Of a stretch of 64,000 nt of DNA, positions 1-9,378 are shown piece after piece. Position 1 is the stretch's first letter, and the number at the start of each line of letters is the position of its first letter. The position numbers and the translations under genes are program-made. A model generated the notes under the pieces. The model made no database searches, was not told the DNA's origin, and was given only the letters and a program-made list of their open reading frames with translations. This DNA is from Photobacterium phosphoreum (GTDB lineage: Bacteria; Pseudomonadota; Gammaproteobacteria; Enterobacterales; Vibrionaceae), in assembly GCF_002954725.1 (NCBI RefSeq), contig NZ_MSCQ01000002.1:444835-508834 (forward strand). The letters are read 5' to 3'.

Positions 1-33
1 CATCAGACTATAAAACTTAAAGTGAGTAATCAA

Positions 34-1167
34 ATGTTTGCAATTATTAACACCAACGTATTTGATGGCAAAACTATTCAACAAAACCAAGCCATCTTTA
101 TTGAAAACGATATTATTTCACGTATCGCTCCAATGTCAGAGATTTCAGCAAGTGAATTACCCGCAGAAACGTTTGACGCAAAAGGCTTGTTAGCTTCTCC
201 TGGTTTTATTGATGTACAGCTAAATGGCTGTGGCGGTGTATTACTTAACACTGCAATCACCAAAGAAACACTTGATATCATGAATCAAGCTAACCTAAAA
301 AGTGGTACTACACAGTTTTTACCAACCTTTATTACCAGCGATGCTGAGTCAATGGTTGAAGTACTTAACATGGTAGATTCTATTGCAGATCCTGCACAAC
401 TTGGTGTTTTAGGTTTACACCTAGAAGGTCCTTTCATCAGCACTGAAAAGAAAGGCGCACACCGTGAAGAATTCATTCGTGAACTAGACAACAAAACAGC
501 ACAATATTTAGCTGATAATGCAGACAAAATCTGTGTGTTAACAGTAGCACCTGAAAACACATCACAAGAAGTCATTGATATTGTACGTAATGCTGGTATT
601 ACTGTTTCACTAGGTCATACCAATGCAACCTACGAGCAAGTTGCAGAGAAAGAAGGCCTAACCATGGCTACTCACCTTTATAATGCAATGACGCCACTAG
701 GTTCTCGTGAACCAGGTGTTGTAGGTTACATTTTCGATAAAAAACCGCATGCAGGTATTATTGTTGATGGTATTCATGCTTCTTACCCATCAGTGCGTAT
801 CGCTCACGAAATTTTAGGCGAGCAACTATTTATGGTAACAGATGCCGTAGCTCCTGCTGGCACTGACATGACTGAGTTTGATATGGCAGGTTTACACGCT
901 TATGTCACTGACGGTAAATGTCATTTCAAAGACGGTACTATCGCAGGCTCAGCGGTTACTATGATTCAAGGTATCAACAACCTGATGGATCACGTTGGTC
1001 TTTCGCTTGAAGAAGCACTGCGTATGGCAACATTATACCCAGCAAAAGCAATCAAGGTTGATAGTGACTACGGCTTATTAAAAGCAGGTTACAAAGCTAA
1101 CATCACCTTACTTTCAGATGATAACCAAGTGAAGCATGTTTACCAAATGGGTAAAAAAGCATTCTAA
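34..1167 (+). CDS. nagA: N-acetylglucosamine-6-phosphate deacetylase
   Basis: Cytoplasmic amidohydrolase that removes acetate from GlcNAc-6-P, the step before NagB in amino-sugar and chitin catabolism. The protein has the family length (377 residues; E. coli 382) and the expected metal and substrate motifs: HLEGPF near residue 137, GHTNATY near 198 and THLYNAM near 214, with a late Asp in VTDAVAPAG. A longer reading from GTG at 22 is possible, but ATG at 34 follows AGTGAG with 7-nt spacing and gives the usual MFAI-type N-terminus. It is the last gene of its transcript because a terminator follows; the upstream partner lies outside the window. It fits with the chitinase at 47-50 kb, although the two are not linked. 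Confidence 0.96.
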   Translation: MFAIINTNVFDGKTIQQNQAIFIENDIISRIAPMSEISASELPAETFDAKGLLASPGFIDVQLNGCGGVLLNTAITKETLDIMNQANLKSGTTQFLPTFITSDAESMVEVLNMVDSIADPAQLGVLGLHLEGPFISTEKKGAHREEFIRELDNKTAQYLADNADKICVLTVAPENTSQEVIDIVRNAGITVSLGHTNATYEQVAEKEGLTMATHLYNAMTPLGSREPGVVGYIFDKKPHAGIIVDGIHASYPSVRIAHEILGEQLFMVTDAVAPAGTDMTEFDMAGLHAYVTDGKCHFKDGTIAGSAVTMIQGINNLMDHVGLSLEEALRMATLYPAKAIKVDSDYGLLKAGYKANITLLSDDNQVKHVYQMGKKAF

Positions 1168-1195
1168 TTTGTTAGATTAATATTCGAGAAAGAAA

Positions 1196-1228
1196 AAGGC
1201 TGCCGTTCATTGAACCGCAGCCTTTTTT
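1196..1228 (+). terminator. Rho-independent terminator after nagA
   Basis: AAGGCTGC pairs with GCAGCCTT around a short loop and runs straight into six T residues, 29 bp after the nagA stop. The inner GTTCA/TGAAC bases can extend the stem past one C-C mismatch. Confidence 0.85.
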
Positions 1229-1279
1229 AATACTATTAATCTATTTTAGGACGAGACACTATCATCAAGCTAATCATAA

Positions 1280-1702
1280 TTAAATTTTCGCAGTTGCACC
1301 CGTTGCTGGCGCCAATGCTGTAGAAGTTGGCATTGAAGTAGAGAAAACAACAGTATTGCGTTTTGCTGCAACAGACATTTGATACTCACGTAATTTAAAA
1401 TAACCATAAGTAACAACAATCGAGAAAAATAGATAAGATAATGAAAATACAAAGGGTGAACTGATTATATTCGCTTTAACAACCCACATTACTCCCATTA
1501 CCGTAATTACCAATTTAACCGTCATCGCAACGAGTAACATCAATAATGCTAATTGTGGGTAACGTGTTGCACGAAAAGCTAACCAATAAGCGGTTCCTAT
1601 CGCTATAGCGGCAATACCAAAGCCTGCCATGAATGAATGAAAATGAGCACCTGATAGTATGCCCGCCACAATGGATAACAACATAATCAACCCAAATATC
1701 AT
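1280..1702 (-). CDS. Small multipass inner-membrane protein, unknown function
   Basis: 140 residues with about four hydrophobic segments (roughly 1-20, 25-43, 50-75 and 80-105 of the ATG form), then a polar Ala/Thr-rich C-terminal tail. I do not recognise a family. The longest reading starts at GTG 1714, but ATG at 1702 has GTGAGG about 6 nt upstream, so that start is preferred. It is convergent with nagA and has no same-strand neighbour close enough for an operon. Confidence 0.7.
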   Translation of the reverse strand: MIFGLIMLLSIVAGILSGAHFHSFMAGFGIAAIAIGTAYWLAFRATRYPQLALLMLLVAMTVKLVITVMGVMWVVKANIISSPFVFSLSYLFFSIVVTYGYFKLREYQMSVAAKRNTVVFSTSMPTSTALAPATGATAKI

Positions 1703-1714
1703 CTTTTTCCTCAC

Positions 1715-2060
1715 TTATAATAGCCATAAAACGCTTTAATATAGTCTCTGAGGGTATTTTCCCATCTAAATGCTAGCTTGTATATATGGAGTAAAAGATT
1801 TCACTTATGAAACTCAATCTTTATCTATCCAAAAATTAAATATAACTCATTGTTATAAAATAATTATAGTTAATAAACCCAATGACAATATGATTAATAG
1901 TAGCTATTCTCATATACTATAAAAATGATATTTATAGAGATTAACTCTAAAAAATAACCATAAATAGCTATTTATATAATTAACCCCCCAGAATATAGCC
2001 TGTTACGCACTATTTAATCTGGAATAATAGATTGTGCTTTTTTATTTTAAAAATACAGTA
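1715..2060. other. AT-rich intergenic region, no gene seen
   Basis: About 345 bp with stops in all frames. The only structure noted is a weak stem (AATCT/AGATT flanked by GCAC/GTGC) before a T-rich run near 2010-2050, which could end an unknown plus-strand transcript. It probably also holds the promoter of the membrane protein gene to its left. Confidence 0.4.
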
Positions 2061-2098
2061 AAAAGCCGCTATAAGTATTATCTACTGATAGCGGCTTC
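2061..2098 (-). terminator. Terminator of the 28-residue ORF
   Basis: On the minus strand AGCCGCTAT pairs with ATAGCGGCT around a 15-nt loop and is followed by TTTTT. It lies 6 bp beyond the stop of the small ORF at 2104-2190, which supports that ORF being a real transcription unit. Confidence 0.8.
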
Positions 2099-2103
2099 AA
2101 AAA

Positions 2104-2190
2104 CTAATGGATAACGATAAGCATAAATATACTGACAGCAAGCACTATTGCACCAACGGTCAATAATAATTCAAAGATATGTTTTGGCAT
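2104..2190 (-). CDS. 28-residue single-span membrane protein
   Basis: Reading from ATG 2190 gives a protein beginning MPKHIFELLLTVG and ending MLIVIH, with one uninterrupted hydrophobic segment from about residue 8 to 27. This is the shape of bacterial small membrane proteins such as the YnhF or CydX type, but the sequence matches neither convincingly. Support comes from the strong terminator 6 bp after the stop. The ribosome binding site (GGTG about 5 nt upstream) is weak. Confidence 0.5.
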   Translation of the reverse strand: MPKHIFELLLTVGAIVLAVSIFMLIVIH

Positions 2191-2538
2191 ATTACACCAC
2201 TGATCCAGCTACACTGTAACTTATTGCAGTCAATAAATACCATCTGCTTTTATTACAAGCCTGAGGAATTAACCCTTTGTTTCTATAACGATAGTATAGC
2301 GATCAATGCTAAATATTAGCTGAACAGCTTACTGCTGAATATTGTAAAACATATAGATATTCATCCAATAGATTAACCATCCTTTTATAAAAATTGCGGC
2401 TAATACCTCGTTATCGTTGTCCTTTTGGAGCCAACAACGCACTGTGCTCCAACAACCATCACAGAATAAAGTAATATATTTGTTATTTATAATAATAATT
2501 CAGATACTTACAATTCTATTGTCAATGCTGTTAATTAT
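2191..2538. other. Intergenic region, no gene seen
   Basis: About 350 bp of AT-rich sequence between a minus-strand small ORF and a plus-strand secreted protein, so it should hold two divergent promoters. A GGAGC...GCTCC stem sits near 2427-2452. Nothing else is recognised. Confidence 0.4.
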
Positions 2539-3228
2539 ATGCGTCTACTTTTTCCGTCTGATCGTTTTTTATTTTGTTTTTCCATTATTATGATGGTGTT
2601 AGTAACAGGTTCGGTACTTGCTTCACCCTCAAAAACCGTCATAAAATTATCACCACAGCCATTAACACAACATACTGTTGAATTACCATTAAATGAATAT
2701 CATGCATTGGCGATTTTAGCCTTGAAAAAAGTCAGTTCTAGTCAAGTTCCACGCCCTTATAATGCACCTTTGCATTCCTTTACAGCATTGCCGACCAATA
2801 ATGATCAACTTATCGATATAAATAACAATAATGTAAGAGATGACTATGAACGGCTATTACTTACTCAATATAAGCGACCTGAATATGTGGCGATGGGCGT
2901 TTTAGCAGCAGCGCATTGGGACAGACTAGCAGCAACCCATACTCAAAAGGATCGAATACCATTAATAACAGCAATCACATTGATTACTAATAATATTGCG
3001 ATTAATCAGTGCTATTACTCATTACAACAAATAGACAATACGTTAGTTTCTCCTATCTTACATTATTTCAATACCGAGCAACGTATTGTTATAAAACAAC
3101 AATCTGAAGAAAAACTATTGCGTATTATCGCCCTCTCTCCTTTTTCCATCACTTTTGACCCCCAACCTTGCCAACGATTTACTCTCTTAGCTGAATCAAT
3201 GTTACAAACAACCTTCTCAGCGAATTAA
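2539..3228 (+). CDS. Predicted exported protein, unknown function
   Basis: 229 residues. Residues 1-29 look like a signal peptide (a hydrophobic run ending SVLASP). A segment reading DINNNNVRDDYE (about residues 94-105) resembles the Asp/Asn-rich, EF-hand-like loop found in several uncharacterised exported Vibrionaceae proteins. The rest has no family I can name. It stands alone, with about 200 bp before the next gene. No convincing Shine-Dalgarno sequence precedes ATG 2539. Confidence 0.6.
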   Translation: MRLLFPSDRFLFCFSIIMMVLVTGSVLASPSKTVIKLSPQPLTQHTVELPLNEYHALAILALKKVSSSQVPRPYNAPLHSFTALPTNNDQLIDINNNNVRDDYERLLLTQYKRPEYVAMGVLAAAHWDRLAATHTQKDRIPLITAITLITNNIAINQCYYSLQQIDNTLVSPILHYFNTEQRIVIKQQSEEKLLRIIALSPFSITFDPQPCQRFTLLAESMLQTTFSAN

Positions 3229-3428
3229 CTATCATGCTAAATTGACATAAAAACCACACGACAAATAATATGCTGTGTCATTATAATTAACCCAAAAATA
3301 TCTACTATTCATATGTTTATTTGATGACCTATAAACAAATACTATATTTATGATTTAATAGTGGTTTTTAATAGTTCGCTGTATAATGTTCAACCTAAAT
3401 TATTCAGCTATCACAGTTACGGAATCCA

Positions 3429-4349
3429 ATGAGTAAAATATCAACCTTTTTAAAAGGCATGGCAATGGGTGCAGCTGATGTTGTTCCTGGCGTGTCAGGC
3501 GGTACTATCGCATTCATCACAGGCATTTACGATACGCTGCTTGAAAGTATTCGTCGTATAAATCCAAGCCTCATCGGAGTCATCCGTAAAGGTGGTATCA
3601 AGAGCGCATTTGAGCATGTTAATGGGACATTTTTAATTTGTCTTTTTGGCGGTATTTTAACAAGTATCTTTACGTTTGCTAAATTGATCACTTGGATGCT
3701 TCATACCCACCCAATTCCACTTTGGTCATTTTTCTTCGGTTTAATCATAATTTCTGTCATTCATATGCTTAAACAGGTAGACAGTTGGAAAATAAGCCGC
3801 ATTATTTCGATAGCCATTGGGGTTGGCTTTGCTTATGGTATTACCGTTCTGCATCCTGTTGCTATGGATCCAACACCATTAAATCTACTTATTGCTGGCG
3901 CTATTGCGATTTGTGCAATGATTCTACCGGGTATTTCAGGTAGTTTTATTTTATTACTACTTGGTATGTATGCGCCAATCCTTGCGGCTGCAAAATCCGT
4001 TGATGTCACCACTCTTGGTATTTTTGCCGTCGGTTGTGTGCTTGGGCTACTCACCTTCTCTCATGTCTTATCATGGGTGTTACGTAGTTATCGTGATATT
4101 GCGCTTACTTTCCTTACTGGTTTGATGATCGGTACACTAAGCAAAATATGGCCGTGGAAAGAAGTGATCTCATGGCGTACAAACTCACATGGTGAGCAAG
4201 TACCACTTATTGAACACAATCTTTCTCCGTTTAGCTATGAGCATGTTACAGGACACCCTGCATTGTTAGGTTACGCTATTATTGCAATGATCTTAGGGCT
4301 TGCTGTCGTATGGGGACTTGAAAAGTACGCTGAACGTAACGACGATTAA
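3429..4349 (+). CDS. popT: PopT (DUF368) undecaprenyl-phosphate translocase
   Basis: 306-residue polytopic membrane protein of the DUF368 family. The hallmark motif GAADVVPGVSGGT is at residues 14-26, and a second related half-motif PGISGSF is near 165, consistent with an internal repeat. DUF368 proteins have been reported to return undecaprenyl phosphate across the inner membrane for reuse in peptidoglycan and other glycan synthesis. Assignment is by family signature. The gene stands alone with its own terminator. It shares this region with other envelope genes (lpp, the L,D-transpeptidase), but not an operon. Confidence 0.88.
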   Translation: MSKISTFLKGMAMGAADVVPGVSGGTIAFITGIYDTLLESIRRINPSLIGVIRKGGIKSAFEHVNGTFLICLFGGILTSIFTFAKLITWMLHTHPIPLWSFFFGLIIISVIHMLKQVDSWKISRIISIAIGVGFAYGITVLHPVAMDPTPLNLLIAGAIAICAMILPGISGSFILLLLGMYAPILAAAKSVDVTTLGIFAVGCVLGLLTFSHVLSWVLRSYRDIALTFLTGLMIGTLSKIWPWKEVISWRTNSHGEQVPLIEHNLSPFSYEHVTGHPALLGYAIIAMILGLAVVWGLEKYAERNDD

Positions 4350-4373
4350 CTGTAATCACTAAGTAACATATCA

Positions 4374-4399
4374 AAGTAGCCCAAGTGGCTACTTTTTTT
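4374..4399 (+). terminator. Terminator after popT
   Basis: AGTAGCC and GGCTACT pair around a CAAGT-type loop and are followed by a run of seven T, about 25 bp past the stop. Confidence 0.85.
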
Positions 4400-4526
4400 A
4401 TTCTTTTTTTACTATCTATGTTGTGACATCACAAAAAATCACTCCGCATCTACCTTTTATAGGTATCTCTATTCATAATTCGTTTATCCCTAATAGATTA
4501 TCAAGGGAATATTTAAGGACGAATGA

Positions 4527-5120
4527 ATGAAATACCAATGGATTATCCTTGCTCTTGCTTTAGTAGCAGGACTCTTTACCCGCTACGTGATGGATAGCAA
4601 TGATCCTGATATTGCCCGTGAACCTTACTATCCAATGAATTTTTTAGAGTCCGGTACACAAGTCATCGACTTATTTGATCCAGAGGACAAGCGCATACGT
4701 TTAGTCTATTTTGGTTATACTCAATGTCCCGATGTATGTCCGACATCACTCGCTGTATTGGGTGCCGCTTTAAAAGCAATTCCTCAACAACAACGGGATA
4801 AATTATGGCCAGTTTTTATTTCTCTTGATCCTCATCGTGACACGGCCAATAAAAGTTCACAATATGCAGCCTATTTTGATGCCGCTATTACAGGAGCAAC
4901 CGGAACAGAACAGCAAATTAAAGCATTAGCCGATAAATACGGCGTACTTCATATTAAAAACACATTAGAGAATTCTGAAATAAAATACGTTATAGATCAC
5001 AATTCTTATTTTTATTTCTTAAAACCAACGGGAGAACTAATTAAAAAACTCCCTCACATGGCTAGCCCTTCTCAATTAATCGCTACAATCCCTAAAATAA
5101 CCGCAACAATAAATAACTAA
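4527..5120 (+). CDS. SCO1/SenC family copper-binding protein
   Basis: 197-residue thioredoxin-fold protein anchored by an N-terminal hydrophobic segment (residues 5-20), so the domain faces the periplasm. The copper-site motif is CPDVC with Cys67 and Cys71, and the third ligand is His158 in IDHNSYF. These are the three metal ligands of the family, which delivers copper to the CuA site of cytochrome c oxidase or acts in redox maturation. No oxidase gene is adjacent, so the client cannot be told from context. ATG 4527 follows AAGGACGA. Confidence 0.9.
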   Translation: MKYQWIILALALVAGLFTRYVMDSNDPDIAREPYYPMNFLESGTQVIDLFDPEDKRIRLVYFGYTQCPDVCPTSLAVLGAALKAIPQQQRDKLWPVFISLDPHRDTANKSSQYAAYFDAAITGATGTEQQIKALADKYGVLHIKNTLENSEIKYVIDHNSYFYFLKPTGELIKKLPHMASPSQLIATIPKITATINN

Positions 5121-5577
5121 CCAAGAGAAAATAACAACCAATACATTAACACTTATATTACACGCGATTCATATGTATGAGGTTTTATAATTATCCTCTC
5201 TATTTTTTCATCACATAATATAAATAAGATTTGTTTTTGAACACTGATTTTTTGTTCATTATTTAATCTATTATGTTATTTATTTGAGTGTTGGCAAAAA
5301 TTTACATTACCCTGACTTTGTCTGTTCCTAAAAACAAGAAATTACTTGTAACTCCTTATATTAAGCGGCTTTATGCTTGTTCACGATTAAATATAAATGC
5401 AAAAAAATGGTTAAATATGTACTTTTTTTATTCAAAAATGCGAACTTAATCGGATTTTTTTTCCTTAACCAAAAAAAATTAATGAGCAATTATAACAAGT
5501 TATGCCATAATGAATTTGCCAACTCAAACTTTATTCAACAGTTGTAGTGGCTAAATCAATATGGAGATTATATAAAA
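5121..5577 (+). promoter_or_regulatory. AT-rich leader and promoter region of lpp
   Basis: About 456 bp without an ORF and very AT-rich, as is common upstream of highly expressed lipoprotein genes. A CATAAT hexamer near 5506-5511 is a candidate -10 element, with no clear -35. GGAG at about 5562 precedes ATG 5578 at long spacing. The exact promoter is a guess. Confidence 0.35.
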
Positions 5578-5841
5578 ATGAAACGTACTGTATCTATCTT
5601 AGCTGGTGTTTTACTAAGTGCTTCACTAGTCGGTTGTTCAAGCTCTGATGAAGTAAGTCAAATGCAGCAACTAACTAACAAAGTTGACACTCTTTCTTCA
5701 CAAGTTAGTGCTCTACAAGGTCAACAAGACCAAATCGTAGGCGCAGTAAATGATTCTCGTGCAGCATCTGACGCAGCATACCAAGAAGCAATGCGTGCTA
5801 ATAAGCGTATTGACCACATTGCTGGTTCATACACTAAGTAA
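5578..5841 (+). CDS. lpp: Major outer-membrane (Braun) lipoprotein
   Basis: 87-residue lipoprotein with signal peptide and lipobox LVGC (Cys20). It then forms an alpha-helical heptad region (LTNKVDTLSSQVSALQGQQ), as in the Lpp trimer. It ends SYTK, where the C-terminal Lys is the residue that L,D-transpeptidases join to meso-diaminopimelate in peptidoglycan. Vibrionaceae Lpp proteins end the same way. The next gene, convergent on the other strand, is an L,D-transpeptidase and a plausible attaching enzyme. It is monocistronic, with its own terminator. Confidence 0.93.
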   Translation: MKRTVSILAGVLLSASLVGCSSSDEVSQMQQLTNKVDTLSSQVSALQGQQDQIVGAVNDSRAASDAAYQEAMRANKRIDHIAGSYTK

Positions 5842-5865
5842 TCAATACTTAGTCGTAAAATACCT

Positions 5866-5895
5866 AAAGAGATGGTTTATACCGTCTCTTTTTAT
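5866..5895 (+). terminator. Terminator after lpp
   Basis: AGAGATGG pairs with CCGTCTCT (one G-T pair) around TTTATA and is followed by a T-rich run. Confidence 0.8.
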
Positions 5896-6216
5896 TTATC
5901 TTAAGAAAAGATAAGTAAGAAATACGCAAAAAAAAACTATCATATTACATTCAATACAAACCAAAAATAATTCATAATTCTAACGTATAAATAGCCAGTC
6001 ATTATCATGGATAATTTACGGCCCCAAATAACACGCGTAATTAATTAAAATCACTTTATTCTTATACTCATAATATTAGTTCGTCATATGAGAATTAAAA
6101 ACATCGATACCCTATCACTATCACTATCACTCCCATGAACATTTATACTAACAATTGCTGTCAACACTCATCAGCTATTGCGTAGCAGTGGTATTGTCAC
6201 AACGTTAAATAGAGGA
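5896..6216. other. Intergenic region between convergent genes
   Basis: About 320 bp with no coding signal. It contains a short tandem repeat, CTATCA three times at 6112-6129. No RNA or site is recognised. Confidence 0.4.
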
Positions 6217-6246
6217 CAAAAAAAAACGAGATATCACTATCTCGTT
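6217..6246 (-). terminator. Terminator of the L,D-transpeptidase gene
   Basis: On the minus strand ACGAGATA pairs with TATCTCGT around GTGA and runs into at least eight T. Confidence 0.9.
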
Positions 6247-6267
6247 TATATATAAAATAACTATTGA

Positions 6268-7173
6268 TTACGATTTTAAAATAGCAGGCAATCCTGATTG
6301 TTTATCTAATTCAGAATATAAACGTTGTGTCGCCTTTGTATCGCCTTCAACACCCTCTAACAACGTTTTAGGTGCGTCAATATTCTTTTTAATACCCATT
6401 TGAGATTCATCTTTAGACAACGGAGCATGAACTTCAACGATCAACTCGCCATCTGAATCTCGTGATGTCTTTACGGGTTGATTAATAATTTGAACTTGAG
6501 TACCCAGTGCAACATGTGGAAATAACCATTCAACATCCCAAGGGTTCATACGAATACAACCACCACTTACTCGCATACCGATACCAAAATCTTTATTGGT
6601 TCCATGAATAAGGTATTCACCATGACCATAAGCAAGTCGCATTTTATAATCGCCTAATGGATTATCAGGACCAGCAGGTACAACTGCAGGTAAGATATCT
6701 CCCCTTGCTGCATGCTCTTTACGAATAGATGCCGGTGGTGTCCACGTTGGATTTTTGACTTTTTCACTAATAGATGTCGTCATATTCGGCGTTTCACGGC
6801 CAACTCGACCAATACCAATAGGAAAAATATAAACAATCGATGCATCATTTTTAGGAAAATAGTAAAGACGTAATTCTGCGAGGTTAACCACAATGCCTTT
6901 ATGAGCAACATCTGGCAGTACAACTTGAGTTGGTATTTGTAATAACTTTCCAGGTTGAGGTAAAAATGGATCAACGCCTTTATTAGCGGCCATCATACCA
7001 AGAAACCCGACATTATACTTATTAGCTATATCAGCAAGACTATCACCTTGCTTTACTTCATAATATTCTGTTGTACCGACGATATTACTACCATCGGTAG
7101 GTAGTTTATATTCAATTGCATGCGCTGCGGATGAGGCTAAACATGTGAGTGACAAAAGTAATGCGCGGTACAC
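6268..7173 (-). CDS. L,D-transpeptidase with LysM domain (ErfK/YbiS-like)
   Basis: Periplasmic YkuD-fold enzyme of the ErfK/YbiS/YcfS/YnhG type that links Lpp to peptidoglycan or forms 3-3 crosslinks. From the chosen GTG at 7173, it has a signal peptide ending AHA, a LysM module at about 36-81 (EVKQGDSLADIANKYNV), and the YkuD active site with His190 in IHGTN and Cys206 in SGGCIRM. The longest reading begins at TTG 7209. GTG 7173 is preferred because GGAG lies 8-10 nt upstream and the signal peptide then starts at residue 1. It sits tail to tail with lpp, so Lpp attachment is the favoured role (inferred). Confidence 0.9.
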   Translation of the reverse strand: MYRALLLSLTCLASSAAHAIEYKLPTDGSNIVGTTEYYEVKQGDSLADIANKYNVGFLGMMAANKGVDPFLPQPGKLLQIPTQVVLPDVAHKGIVVNLAELRLYYFPKNDASIVYIFPIGIGRVGRETPNMTTSISEKVKNPTWTPPASIRKEHAARGDILPAVVPAGPDNPLGDYKMRLAYGHGEYLIHGTNKDFGIGMRVSGGCIRMNPWDVEWLFPHVALGTQVQIINQPVKTSRDSDGELIVEVHAPLSKDESQMGIKKNIDAPKTLLEGVEGDTKATQRLYSELDKQSGLPAILKS

Positions 7174-7410
7174 GACAATATCTCCAGTTAAGATCTTACA
7201 AACATTCAATAATGGATGTAAAACGCTGTAATTAATTATCCATACAATAACTATATCTAATTATTACATGTGTTTTTAAGCTTTATCTCCATACTACTTG
7301 ATATCATTTTAATCTACTAGCTTATAGGTAATAGTATATCTACAATCACACTTATCACCATATGCTCATCAAGTATATAAATGGCGTTATTATAATTATA
7401 ACGGCTCACA

Positions 7411-7450
7411 AAAAAGAGCTGTTAAATCTTAGTCAGATCTAACAGCTCTA
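7411..7450 (-). terminator. Terminator of the desaturase gene
   Basis: On the minus strand AGAGCTGTTA pairs with TAACAGCTCT and is followed by TTTTTT. Confidence 0.9.
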
Positions 7451-7466
7451 TTACGATTAGCTACTA

Positions 7467-8600
7467 TTAAACAGTATATTGCTGTACTAAATATTTCCAA
7501 TCACGGCGTTGTTGTTTCAATTTATGCTGAATCGATTCATACTGCTGCATAAATTCAAAATTCTCATAATCATTGGCTAATTTTTTTTGTTGCAAATCTA
7601 TTAAGCGTTTTTTTACTTGATAATAATCAGATATTTTACTAATCAACGCTTCATACTCAGCTTGTAACTGTAGTAAACGTGCACTGTTATTCGGTAATGT
7701 TTTCAATTTATATTTCAGCCGCGTAAATTCCATTTTTGCACGGGTTTTTTCAATCCTATCTGCAGGTATAACCTTCAAATTTGTTGTCCACCCAAGCCAT
7801 GAACAGCCTTTAATCAACCATTTAGTCGGATCAAACTGCCACCAGCGAATACCATTACGGTAATCATTTTCAAAGATATGATGATAATTATGGTAACCCT
7901 CACCAAATGTTAACCATGCAATGACACCGTTATCACGAGCAGTGTTTCTATCGGTATAAGGCTGAGAGCCCCATTTATGTGCCAATGAATTAATAAAAAA
8001 GGTGGTATGGTGACTCAATACTAGCCGTAATACGCCAATGAATAATAATGCTCCCCATAGATTACCTAACAACAGTCCTATCGTAACAGGTACGCCAATA
8101 TTCATTATCACAGCCAATAAAAAATAGTATTTATGTTGCCAAACTACGATGGGATCTTGCTGTAAGTCTTCACAATTTGAATAATCATGGTAACGACTCG
8201 CCTGATAGTGTCTTAACATCCAACCTATATGGCTATAAAAGAACCCCATTTTCGCTGAATAGGGATCTTTGAGGTTATCATCAACATAACGGTGATGCAC
8301 GCGATGATCAGAACACCAATGCAGAATACTATTTTGCAATGCAAATGCACCACCAAGAGCAAATATTACTCGCAAAAAGCGATTTGCTTGATAACTTTGA
8401 TGGGCCCATAAGCGGTGGTACCCTGCCGTAATTGACATACCACAACAGCAAAATGCCACGATCGTCACAACGACAAGCATCAGATCAAGTTGATAAAAAT
8501 AGAAATATAACGGTACACCAATGACTGCAATAGCAAATGTCAGTGTGAATAAAGCCATGTTCAACCAAATAATGGGCGGTTTTTGCTGTTGAGGTATCAT
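7467..8600 (-). CDS. Membrane fatty-acid (acyl-CoA delta-9 type) desaturase
   Basis: 377-residue di-iron desaturase. The three histidine boxes are HRLWAH (62-67), HRVHH (99-103) and HNYHH (237-241), placed between paired hydrophobic segments as in the stearoyl-CoA desaturase family. It introduces a cis double bond into long acyl chains using O2, which would adjust membrane fluidity in the cold. The C-terminal 75 residues form a charged Gln/Lys-rich helix, probably a coiled coil, which extends beyond the catalytic fold. No reductase or ferredoxin gene is adjacent. Confidence 0.9.
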   Translation of the reverse strand: MIPQQQKPPIIWLNMALFTLTFAIAVIGVPLYFYFYQLDLMLVVVTIVAFCCCGMSITAGYHRLWAHQSYQANRFLRVIFALGGAFALQNSILHWCSDHRVHHRYVDDNLKDPYSAKMGFFYSHIGWMLRHYQASRYHDYSNCEDLQQDPIVVWQHKYYFLLAVIMNIGVPVTIGLLLGNLWGALLFIGVLRLVLSHHTTFFINSLAHKWGSQPYTDRNTARDNGVIAWLTFGEGYHNYHHIFENDYRNGIRWWQFDPTKWLIKGCSWLGWTTNLKVIPADRIEKTRAKMEFTRLKYKLKTLPNNSARLLQLQAEYEALISKISDYYQVKKRLIDLQQKKLANDYENFEFMQQYESIQHKLKQQRRDWKYLVQQYTV

Positions 8601-8690
8601 CCTTTTTCACCTTATTTTTCAGCGTACACATGTAAGCTAGACTATACCGAGCCCTAAGGTGATTCAACTAACCAACAACACTAAACGCTA

Positions 8691-9200
8691 TCACAACCTC
8701 AATAATGTGATTCCTGCCACATCAAAACGAGCATTCATGCAACGGTAATCTTCATGTAATGGTTGATAATAACTTGCTGGCATCGCCTCTTTTAATCCAG
8801 CTCCCACTAACGCCTTGTATTCATCTCTTGTCATGATGACGTATTCAAGATACTCATCAATAACAGCCTGAATATTATCAATCGCTGCCTCATCATCACG
8901 TACTAATGCTTTTAAATGTCCCATCATCACCGATAATGGCACCATCATCTCTCTAACAAGCAATTTCCGTTCCTTAATGTGAGTTGCTGCAACCGTTCGC
9001 AGCCCAACATTAAAAATTTGTACCCAATCTGGCTTTCCTTGTTTAGTCACTAATCCATGTTGATAACAATAATAAGACTCCAAAAACGTCCGTAAATGAC
9101 AATAGCGCTCAGAATATACTTCTAGATAAATATGCTGTAATTCAATACTGGCATTAAAACTATTAATCGCACTCATCGATCCCCATCCATATTTGGACAT
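8691..9200 (-). CDS. Conserved hypothetical cytoplasmic protein
   Basis: 169 residues, mostly helical, without signal peptide or membrane span and without a family I can name. A second start, ATG 9176 (MSAINSFN), is at least as likely as ATG 9200: GGGGA lies just upstream of it, while no binding site precedes 9200. It lies about 90 bp upstream of the desaturase on the same strand, so the two may be co-transcribed. No other functional hint is visible. Confidence 0.6.
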   Translation of the reverse strand: MSKYGWGSMSAINSFNASIELQHIYLEVYSERYCHLRTFLESYYCYQHGLVTKQGKPDWVQIFNVGLRTVAATHIKERKLLVREMMVPLSVMMGHLKALVRDDEAAIDNIQAVIDEYLEYVIMTRDEYKALVGAGLKEAMPASYYQPLHEDYRCMNARFDVAGITLLRL

Positions 9201-9378
9201 TTAACATTATAATTTAAAGACTATTATAACCGCCTAAAGCCTATTTTTAGTCAATTGTTTTTATTGATCTATTTTATAAGCAGCAATAAAAACCATCTGC
9301 CGCTGAAATTTTTACACCTTGCTGACGGTCTAATTAAATAAGAATTATTATCAATTTAAAATAACAGTAGGTACCTTA

